Positions 58,108 to 64,000 of a stretch of 64,000 bases of DNA are shown here, piece after piece. A program made the translations under genes and the position numbers. Source of the stretch: JBBRCE01 sp038205115. GTDB lineage: Bacteria > Planctomycetota > Planctomycetia > Pirellulales > JBBRCE01. How positions within the stretch are numbered: the stretch's first letter is position 1; each line of letters starts with the position of its first letter. The notes beneath the pieces were generated by a model that was given only the letters and a program-made list of their open reading frames with translations, was not told the DNA's origin and ran no database searches. Location: NCBI GenBank assembly GCA_038205115.1, contig JBBRCE010000022.1:9637-73636 (forward strand), written 5' to 3'.

Positions 58108-59217
58108 TTAGCCGATAGCCGCCAGCGCCTCGTCGAATTGCGACAGGCGAAACTGGCGGGCGACCTGCGGAAACGCTGAATCCGAAATGACAACATCCGC
58201 GACGCGAGCGAGAGCTGGCGTCGCGGTGTTTTCTTGCGCCTCGACCAGGATTCGGCACTCTGCCTGTCGCGAAAAATTGTCGTCACCGCCCGAAAATAAG
58301 ATTTCGATCTCGGGCTGCGACGAACTCGTAACATTTACGCTTAACCGCTGGATTAGTGGATCGACAGCCGCGGTGCGCCCGATGATACGCACAGCCAAGT
58401 CATCAATGCCGCGCTTCACCACGCCATTGCGGCAGCGTGTGAGTCGGCCGCGCCGCAAGAAGTAAGGGACGTTCGGCCCTTCACGCCAACTGCGCGGCGC
58501 GCTTGGATCGCGCGGATGCCAAAGATGAAAGCTATTGGTCCAGCGCAGAATACTTTCCAACCGCACGCCCGATTTCTTCAATCGCTGGCCTAAGTCGTCG
58601 TCTTCGCAGCCCCAGCCACGATAGTTTTCGTCAAAACCGTTCACGCGCAAAAAATCGCTACGCCAGATGCCGACGTTGTTGCTGACCAGTTTCGGCTTTT
58701 TGGGGTGGCGCAAAAACGTGTACAGCCGCGCATGGCGATCGGCCCGCGTGAGCCGCCGCCGTTCTTTGCCGCTGTTCCAAACCACAAATTCTTGCGGCTC
58801 GATTGGCGCTTCGCTCACCTGCTGCGTCACATCTTGCTCCAAGCGGCAGCAATCGCCCAGCATCGCGACGCCCGGTTTTCGCTGGGCCAAATGCGCGGCC
58901 ACGTGATCCGGCGGCAAAACGCAATCGCCATCCAGCAGCAATAGGTATTCGCCGCTGGTGGCAGTCACGCCTTCGTTGCGGCAACGCGCGGGGTGAAACT
59001 CGCCATGCGGATGCGTGGTGAAATGCACCGGAAAATTCACTTCGCGCCGAAACGCCTCGACAATCTGCGGCGTCTCGTCGGTCGAACCATCGTCGGTCAC
59101 CACCAATTCCATCCGCTCGCGCACACCTTGCTGCATGGCAATCGAACGCAGCGCCCGTCGCAAGTGCCAGGGCTTTTGATAGGTGGTCAGCAGCAGCGTA
59201 ATGTCGGGCAATGGCAT
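58108..59217 (-). CDS. Family 2 glycosyltransferase with C-terminal extension
   Basis: 369 residues. GT-A fold signatures are DITLLLTTYQKPWHLRRALRSI, LVVTDDGSTDETPQIVEAF and GEYLLLLDGDCVLPPDHVAAH (DxD metal site), then GFDENYRGWGCEDDDLGQRL, the acceptor/ED motif of galactosyltransferase-like members. The final ~100 residues are unlike the catalytic domain. It uses an NDP-sugar to build a surface glycan; sugar not assignable. It is 47 bases downstream of the second glycosyltransferase gene on the same strand, forming a two-gene unit. Confidence 0.92.
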   Translation of the reverse strand: MPLPDITLLLTTYQKPWHLRRALRSIAMQQGVRERMELVVTDDGSTDETPQIVEAFRREVNFPVHFTTHPHGEFHPARCRNEGVTATSGEYLLLLDGDCVLPPDHVAAHLAQRKPGVAMLGDCCRLEQDVTQQVSEAPIEPQEFVVWNSGKERRRLTRADRHARLYTFLRHPKKPKLVSNNVGIWRSDFLRVNGFDENYRGWGCEDDDLGQRLKKSGVRLESILRWTNSFHLWHPRDPSAPRSWREGPNVPYFLRRGRLTRCRNGVVKRGIDDLAVRIIGRTAAVDPLIQRLSVNVTSSSQPEIEILFSGGDDNFSRQAECRILVEAQENTATPALARVADVVISDSAFPQVARQFRLSQFDEALAAIG

Positions 59218-59263
59218 GACGTCGAATTTTGAATCTGCAGATATAAAACGAGTTCAAACGATT

Positions 59264-60148
59264 TCAGGCGGCGCTGCGTGAAACTCTCGGCGGCGATGCG
59301 GACGTTGCCGATATCGCGGCGGACGATTCGCACGAGAGTTGGTCGCCAGCCGCCTGAGCTTCCGGATTCGGTTGCGGCCGTGCGCGCGTCAACGCCCACA
59401 ACTTGGCTTGTTTGACAAAGCCCATGAAGGCCGTCAGCCAGCAGATTTGCAAGCCGGGCAGTCCATCCAAAAAACCCAGCCGCAGCACGTAGAGTTGCAA
59501 AAAACGCAGCGGCGGCCGGCCGATCATGCTGCCCAGTGTCGCCCGCCGACCGCGGTCGCGCATGTCCAAGGCAGATAGCGTGGTGTAATGGTCGAACTTG
59601 CGAAAGTACTGCTCGTAGGTCCAGACGGTGTAATGCACCAGTTCTTGCCGCAGCCTGCCTGCCCGCGCCGCCGGCACGGCAATTTCTTCATGCACGCGGC
59701 GATTGGTGTACCGACAAACGTCGCGGCGAATCAGCCGAAACACCGCGTCGCTGTTCCAGCCGCAATGGCGAATTCGGTAACCCATGAAATGATTTTGCCG
59801 GCCGATCCACCAACCATCGACATGGCTCGTATCGCCCGCCAGCGTGGCGCGAATTTCCACTGCCAGCTCAGGCGAGATTCGTTCGTCGGCATCCAAGATC
59901 AACACCCAGACGTGCTGCGCTTGCGGAATGGCCCAATTTTTGAAATCGCTGAAGTCCGTAAACGGCCGCTCGATCACGCGGCATCCACCCATCGCCGCCA
60001 CAATCGCCAGCGTATCATCGGTCGAGCCCGAATCGGCAATCAGCACTTCGTCGGCAATCAACCGGGCCGATTCGATGCACCGGCGGATGTTCAGGCGCTC
60101 GTTCTTGCAAGGGATCAACACCGTCAGCTTGGCAGACATCGCTGGCAT
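59264..60148 (-). CDS. Family 2 glycosyltransferase (WaaE/KdtX-like)
   Basis: 294 residues from ATG 60148; ATG 60139 (MSAKLTVLIPC) is equally likely, as neither is well spaced from GAGG. The sequence LTVLIPCKNERLNIRRCIESARLIADEVLIADSGSTDDTLAI, then FSDFKNWAIPQAQHVWVLILDADERISPELAVEI and HFMGYRIRHCGWNSDAVFRLIRRD follows the core beta-glucosyltransferase branch (WaaE/KdtX) that decorates lipopolysaccharide cores. A cluster of hydrophobic residues near 215-250 suggests membrane contact. It probably works with the adjacent GT2. Confidence 0.9.
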   Translation of the reverse strand: MPAMSAKLTVLIPCKNERLNIRRCIESARLIADEVLIADSGSTDDTLAIVAAMGGCRVIERPFTDFSDFKNWAIPQAQHVWVLILDADERISPELAVEIRATLAGDTSHVDGWWIGRQNHFMGYRIRHCGWNSDAVFRLIRRDVCRYTNRRVHEEIAVPAARAGRLRQELVHYTVWTYEQYFRKFDHYTTLSALDMRDRGRRATLGSMIGRPPLRFLQLYVLRLGFLDGLPGLQICWLTAFMGFVKQAKLWALTRARPQPNPEAQAAGDQLSCESSAAISATSASPPRVSRSAA

Positions 60149-60151
60149 CAC

Positions 60152-60717
60152 CTCGTAAGCTTAATCCGAAATATCGACCCGCCGACTAGCGGTTCTCAGG
60201 CGAGGAGAATAACGCATATGCTCGCTGCCAAGCAAGATCAGCCGATGCTAGCAGTTTGCCGAGCGCTCACTGCGGACGCGATTGTAGCGATTAGCAAAAC
60301 TTCCGCCCGCGCGCTAGTCTTGGCCGGAAATCTCTCGCACGCGGCGACCGTCAGCACGCGAAAAACTGTTTCCACCGTCATACAAAGATTCACCCCTACG
60401 ACCGTAGCTTACCGAAATTGAACGTGTGGGACGAAACCGACGTAAGTGGCGATCGCAAACCGCTCGCTGCTCGCCTTCCGTGTCTGCCCACAACCGCGCC
60501 ATTCGCTCCGCGTCAATGGCCGACCTGCCTGCTCAACCTACATGATGTTTGCCGCACTGCCTGGTTGATGGGTTGGCTGCACTGCACTGTTCACAGCCGT
60601 CCATCCACCACCCTACCTTGAGGCGGACCGCCGCCTGTTCGCGTCTCACGTTTCGTCGCCCTCGACCGGCGCGCGCTTCGTGAGCGCATCTCACGCTTTG
60701 CCAAAGGAGCCTAATCG
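60152..60717. other. Intergenic, 566 bases, no gene seen
   Basis: The gap between divergent glycosyltransferase and small secreted gene. GCTAGC at 60247 and a short AGGCGG/CCGCCT hairpin near 60621. AAAGGAG just before 60718 is the ribosome-binding site of the next gene. Confidence 0.5.
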
Positions 60718-61059
60718 ATGTCTCGAAAACAAACCGTGTTTGCGCTGTGGGCGTCAGCCCTGGTGATGATCCTGCTGGCGCTCGCCGATATGGCGCACGC
60801 CGCCGATTACTGCGGCCCGGGCTCGAATCCGGACTTGTTCTACAACTACTACGTTGGCGCGGTTCCCTGCGGCAACAGCGGCGCGGTTGGCGCGGCGTTA
60901 TATCCGGCGCCGTACCCAGTGCCGCAGCGTGTGGGTTGGACCTACATCACCTACCAACCGCTGCTGCCGCAAGAGTTCTTGTATCAGCACAACCGCACCT
61001 ACTATCGCTACAACGGCCCGCACAATGGCCTGACCGAAACCATTGTTAAATGGCACTAA
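60718..61059 (+). CDS. Small secreted Tyr-rich protein
   Basis: 113 residues after ATG 60718, with AAAGGAG 8 bases upstream. A signal peptide (MSRKQTVFALWASALVMILLALADMAHAA) leads into a mature part rich in Tyr, Pro and Gly: YCGPGSNPDLFYNYYVGAVPCGNS then PAPYPVPQRVGWTYITYQPLLPQEFLYQHNRTYYRYNG. Two Cys may bond. Similar small Tyr-rich secreted proteins recur at 61149 and 57467. Function unknown; a surface or matrix role is inferred from composition only. Confidence 0.78.
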   Translation: MSRKQTVFALWASALVMILLALADMAHAADYCGPGSNPDLFYNYYVGAVPCGNSGAVGAALYPAPYPVPQRVGWTYITYQPLLPQEFLYQHNRTYYRYNGPHNGLTETIVKWH

Positions 61060-61085
61060 ACTGTCGCTCCGTATCAACACAGTCC

Positions 61086-61128
61086 GCGGCCGGCTTGGCG
61101 CACCCGCTCCTTGTGTCAAGCCGGCCGC
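61086..61128. terminator. 12-bp stem hairpin between the two small secreted genes
   Basis: GCGGCCGGCTTG (61086-61097) pairs perfectly with CAAGCCGGCCGC (61117-61128), loop 19 bases. It lacks a T-run, so it may be a processing or partial attenuation site between the two genes rather than a full stop. Confidence 0.6.
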
Positions 61129-61148
61129 TTAAATCGAAGGAACATCGC

Positions 61149-61523
61149 ATGAAACGATTTTTGCTGACGGTGGCGGCCGCTCTGGCTATGTCGGTCGCCG
61201 GCAGCGCGGCGCAGGCTGCGTTTCCGGTTGACGACGCGCCCACCGTGATCCGCAGCTACCGCATGCCGTGGCACAACGCCTATTACGATCCCGCGGTAGG
61301 CGTGCCGATGGCGCTGGTGGTTCCGCCCACCGCCGAATTCCAATCCAACTACGGTTGGGGCGTTGGCGGCACGCGCACCTCGCGCATCTACCACCAGTTC
61401 GGTCGCAGCTATCCGGGCGACGGCGGCAGCTACGGCGGCTTTACGCCCACGCCCAACATCCCCAGCGACACCCAACAGTTTGGAGTGTATTACGTCCGCG
61501 GCCCCTGGGGAACGTATCGCTAG
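61149..61523 (+). CDS. Small secreted Gly/Tyr-rich protein
   Basis: 124 residues from ATG 61149. MKRFLLTVAAALAMSVAGSAAQAAF is a signal peptide. The mature part has SYRMPWHNAYYDPAVGVPMALVVPPTAEFQSNYGWGVGGTR and GGSYGGFTPTPNIPSDTQQFGVYYVRGPWGTYR. It is Gly/Tyr/Pro-rich like its neighbour, from which it is separated by a strong hairpin. It is followed by an intrinsic terminator. It resembles other planctomycete short exported proteins of unknown role. Confidence 0.8.
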   Translation: MKRFLLTVAAALAMSVAGSAAQAAFPVDDAPTVIRSYRMPWHNAYYDPAVGVPMALVVPPTAEFQSNYGWGVGGTRTSRIYHQFGRSYPGDGGSYGGFTPTPNIPSDTQQFGVYYVRGPWGTYR

Positions 61524-61577
61524 TTTGCAATGGCAACGCAGCAGTTGTGTCGCCAAACTCAACGCTTGCATTGAACT

Positions 61578-61631
61578 CGCCGCAGCGCGGATGTTTGTCG
61601 CATGACATCCCGACTGCGGCGATTCTTTTTT
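61578..61631 (+). terminator. Intrinsic terminator after the small secreted gene
   Basis: CGCCGCAG (61578-61585) pairs with CTGCGGCG (61614-61621); inside, GGATGT pairs with ACATCC. ATTCTTTTTT follows directly. It ends rightward transcription only; the convergent sulfatase gene stops 60 bases further on. Confidence 0.9.
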
Positions 61632-61690
61632 GACGCTGCCCATTCGTCGACGCGCCGACGCCAAAACCGCGGCCATCTCCGACGCCCCGC

Positions 61691-63064
61691 TCAATCGTGC
61701 GGCTTGCGCATTGGCCATTCGCGTTCGGGGCCGCCTTCGCCCGGAAAGGCCAGCTTGGTGGCCAGTTTCTTGAACCAGGCGTCCAAGTCTGCGTTCAGAT
61801 GGGCGGCCGATGCCGGATCCGAAGTCGCCGAGTCGTGCGCTTCCTTGGGATCGGACTTGAGATCGTAAAGCTGATCCGGTTTGTCGCCATCGCGAATCAG
61901 TTTTTTATCGCCCTCGCGAACGCTGGCCAGCAACTTCTCGTTTCGTCTCCAAAACAGCCGATCGTGCGGCGCCGCCGAATTCTTGCCAGTGAGAAACGGC
62001 AGCAAATTCACGCCATCGAATTCGCGATCCTGCGGAAGCTCCACCTTGGCACAAGCCATCGCCGTGGCAAACACATCCAGCGAACTGACGGCCTGATCGT
62101 AATCTTTGCCGGCCGGAATCGTTCCGGGCCAACTCACCACAAACGGCACGCGTACACCGCCTTCGAACACGTCGCCCTTGTTACCTCGCAACGGCGAGTT
62201 GTCGGCACCGTTCATGATCTGGCCGCCATTGTCGCTAAAGAAAAACACCAACGTCCGCGCATCCTGCTTGCTCGCCCGCAAGGCGTCGAGCGTTTCGCCA
62301 ATGGCGCCATCCATCAGGCTGACCTGCGCGGCATATTTGCGCCGCAGCGGATTTTCGATCGCCTGAAAACGTTCCAAGCGTTCGGCGGTCGGCTCGTTCG
62401 GCGAATGCGGCGCGTTGAACGCCAAATACAAAAACCAGGGCTCGGATTTATGCCGGTTGACGAAGGCCGACGCGTCATGCCCAAATGCCACCGTCAAGTG
62501 GTCCGTGACCTCCACCGGTTGGCCGTTGCGCTCGATGGGCACGTTATATTCCATCTTGGGTTTGACGGCCCAATTCTGAAAATGATGCCCGCCACCGATG
62601 AAGCCAAACGTCTCTTTGAAGCCGCGATTTTCCGGCCGAAATTCTTTCGCCGCGCCCAAATGCCACTTGCCGATCCAGCCGGTGGCATACCCGGCCTTGC
62701 TCAAAAACTCCGGCAGCAACGTTTCGCTGGTCGGTAAGCCTTCGCGATGATCATTGGGATTGAAATGCGGATTATGCTCATGCCCAAACCGCGATTGGTA
62801 TCGGCCCGTCAGCAATCCGGCTCGCGTGGGGCTGCAGTAGGGATGCGAAACATAACCGTTGGTGCAGCGTAAACCTTCATGGGCCAAACGGTCGAGATGC
62901 GGCGTGGGAATGTCCTTGCAGCCCTGAAAGCCCGTATCGGCGTAGCCATGATCGTCGGACACAATCACCAGCACGTTGGGCCGCGCGCTTGTATCGTCCC
63001 CGCCGGAACTACGTACTGCCAGTGTCATGCACCCTACGACCAGAACCGTAACAACAATTTTCAT
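61691..63064 (-). CDS. Secreted type I sulfatase
   Basis: 457 residues. A signal peptide precedes RPNVLVIVSDDHGYADTGFQGCKDIPTPHLDRLAHEG, the sulfatase N-terminal metal block. The formylglycine motif is CSPTR (Cys77) within PYCSPTRAGLLTGRYQSRFG. KAGYATGWIGKWHLG and FFFSDNGGQIMNGADNSPLRGNKGDVFEGGVRVPFVVSWPG complete the arylsulfatase A-type pattern. A secreted planctomycete sulfatase is expected to release sulfate from algal polysaccharides or glycans. It is on the opposite strand to the 50323 sulfatase and lacks HEAT repeats. Confidence 0.94.
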   Translation of the reverse strand: MKIVVTVLVVGCMTLAVRSSGGDDTSARPNVLVIVSDDHGYADTGFQGCKDIPTPHLDRLAHEGLRCTNGYVSHPYCSPTRAGLLTGRYQSRFGHEHNPHFNPNDHREGLPTSETLLPEFLSKAGYATGWIGKWHLGAAKEFRPENRGFKETFGFIGGGHHFQNWAVKPKMEYNVPIERNGQPVEVTDHLTVAFGHDASAFVNRHKSEPWFLYLAFNAPHSPNEPTAERLERFQAIENPLRRKYAAQVSLMDGAIGETLDALRASKQDARTLVFFFSDNGGQIMNGADNSPLRGNKGDVFEGGVRVPFVVSWPGTIPAGKDYDQAVSSLDVFATAMACAKVELPQDREFDGVNLLPFLTGKNSAAPHDRLFWRRNEKLLASVREGDKKLIRDGDKPDQLYDLKSDPKEAHDSATSDPASAAHLNADLDAWFKKLATKLAFPGEGGPEREWPMRKPHD

Positions 63065-63255
63065 CGGTCACCATTCCTCTGCAAAACGGGCTGTCCGTTC
63101 CGCGTTATCGTGAATCGCATCCGCCAATGGAGCACCGCGTCACCATTGATAAGGCAGGCAGAAAGCATTGTCAATTAAAATCCAGCAGTCAATTGCCGCT
63201 CTCATCCGCAGATGAACGCAGCTGGCAACTCCTGACGTCGCGCGGTTTTTCGCCA

Positions 63256-63283
63256 TTGACTTTTCGTGGCAATACAGTATACT
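63256..63283 (+). promoter_or_regulatory. Near-consensus sigma-70 promoter with no gene downstream
   Basis: TTGACT (63256-63261), a 16-base spacer and TATACT (63278-63283), an A/T-rich island in GC-rich DNA. It points right into a stretch with no evident coding frame before the window end. Confidence 0.5.
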
Positions 63284-63860
63284 AATGTACATATATCTCG
63301 CGGGCGGAAACTCCGCCCAACGCGGGACAACGGATTTGAGGCCAACCCAGGGCTCTGACAACTCAGCGTGCAAAGGCAGGCACAACACCCGAGCGGAAAA
63401 ATCGAGTTTGTAGCATTCAGGCGAAACGCTTGAGTGGTTGAGCAATCAACGCCACGAACGAAAGTTTTCCGTCGGCAATTCGCCGGCACTTGCATGAGAC
63501 TGGTGGCAAGGGATGTCGCGTGGATGGTTTGCTAGACAAAAGTAGGTTCGCCGGTGCGCTGGCCAATCGAAATCGAACCGACACGCGGCCGCAGTAATTA
63601 GCTAAATCCCCGTTGCAGCTCTTTGACAACCTAACCGGCGGTTGCCTGCGCCTATGCAAGCCTGGCGACCGCTCACACGCTCCGATTTGCAAACGTGCGA
63701 TTCGGCGCGCAGCGTTTGCGCTTGCGCGCCGCTGGCAGGGAGTTCGCACCTTGCCCAATTCGTAGCCGACGCAGCCTGCGTCGGTGGATTCACCGGATCG
63801 CGCTGAATAGCGCGGTTAACTGTGGGCGGTGCACGGCAAGCCAGCGGCGATTGAGCCTCA

Positions 63861-63897
63861 ACTCAGCCGACGCTGGCAGCGTCGCCAACGACTGAGT
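63861..63897. repeat. Nested inverted repeat
   Basis: ACTCAG/CTGAGT flanks an inner CGACGCTG/CAGCGTCG stem. The inner sequence resembles the palindrome at 63766-63784, so they may be copies of one small element. Confidence 0.5.
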
Positions 63898-64000
63898 CTC
63901 ACGGCACGCGCGGCGAAAAAGCAGCATCGCAAATCGGAGTGACGAGCCTGCGGTCCGCGCCGCGGTGGTCAGAAAATCGCAGCCATCGGACGTTCTGTCC

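Larger units (their letters stand above)
63065..64000. other. Gene-free stretch to window end
   Basis: 936 bases without a supported gene. It holds a near-consensus promoter (63256-63283), a palindrome CCGACGCAGCCTGCGTCGG (63766-63784) and a related hairpin (63861-63897). Frames in it have no conserved motif or start signals. It may include part of a gene or RNA beyond the edge. Confidence 0.5.

Overview
The window looks like chromosomal DNA of a planctomycete, probably near Pirellulales. The lineage markers are paired DUF1549/DUF1553 and DUF1501 genes (two sets), a DUF1559 pseudopilin-like protein, two secreted sulfatases, an ECF sigma factor overlapping a Ser/Thr kinase gene, zinc-ribbon proteins with long low-complexity tails, and a leucine-rich-repeat protein with the usual planctomycete juxtamembrane start. 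I see no rRNA, tRNA, CRISPR array, transposase or phage genes. All family names come from reading motifs by eye; no database search was run.

Layout. 0-5 kb: a helix-hairpin-helix secreted protein cut by the left edge, ispD, a four-helix-bundle (S23-like) gene, tyrS, a YfcE-type phosphoesterase and a PlsC-type acyltransferase. 5.1-5.5 kb: RNase P RNA (rnpB). 5.7-9.4 kb: a histidine-rich ribbon-helix-helix-like protein, a flavin-reductase-like protein, an S4 RNA-binding protein and a ClC channel with CBS domains. 9.6-16 kb, minus strand: DUF1549/1553, DUF1501 and a DUF11-repeat protein ending in a clear terminator. 16.6-20.5 kb: a double zinc-ribbon protein, pdxJ, a DUF1559 protein, a HEAT lipoprotein and a small membrane protein. 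20.5-30 kb: ferredoxin, sigma factor and kinase, a membrane zinc-ribbon protein, mnmA, floA and a 955-residue repetitive membrane protein. 30-37 kb: a 1233-residue PSCyt1/DUF1549/DUF1553 protein with its DUF1501 partner, a TauE/SafE gene interrupted by an amber codon, and a CE15-like esterase. 37-45.6 kb: a YhiN-like flavoprotein, a response regulator, pyrF, an SDR epimerase, purD, a GAF-PAS-PilZ protein and a PIN-TRAM protein.

45.8-47.1 kb holds a decayed type II restriction-modification system. The methyltransferase is broken by a one-base deletion. The PaeR7I/XhoI-like endonuclease overlaps its 3' end and carries a frameshift, a stop and loss of its C-terminus. 47.3-54.8 kb: a small zinc-ribbon protein, a secreted protein, a second GAF-PAS-PilZ protein, a sulfatase-HEAT fusion, csrA with a long tail, a 1.1-kb gene-free stretch and an LRR protein. 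55-63 kb: an HpcH/HpaI aldolase, an exported isoaspartyl methyltransferase, three small secreted Tyr-rich proteins around two family-2 glycosyltransferases, and a second sulfatase. The last 0.9 kb has no gene I can support, but contains a near-consensus promoter and two hairpins.

Functionally the window mixes housekeeping (isoprenoid, pyridoxal, purine and pyrimidine synthesis, tRNA charging and thiolation, RNase P) with envelope and polysaccharide functions (sulfatases, CE15 esterase, PSCyt-type cluster, glycosyltransferases, secreted repeat proteins) and signalling (two PilZ sensors, a response regulator, a sigma/kinase pair, CsrA). The most unusual items are the restriction-modification remnant, the amber-interrupted exporter, the His-tailed DNA-binding-like protein, the PilZ paralogue pair and a cluster of GCTAGC hexamers in gene-free DNA.
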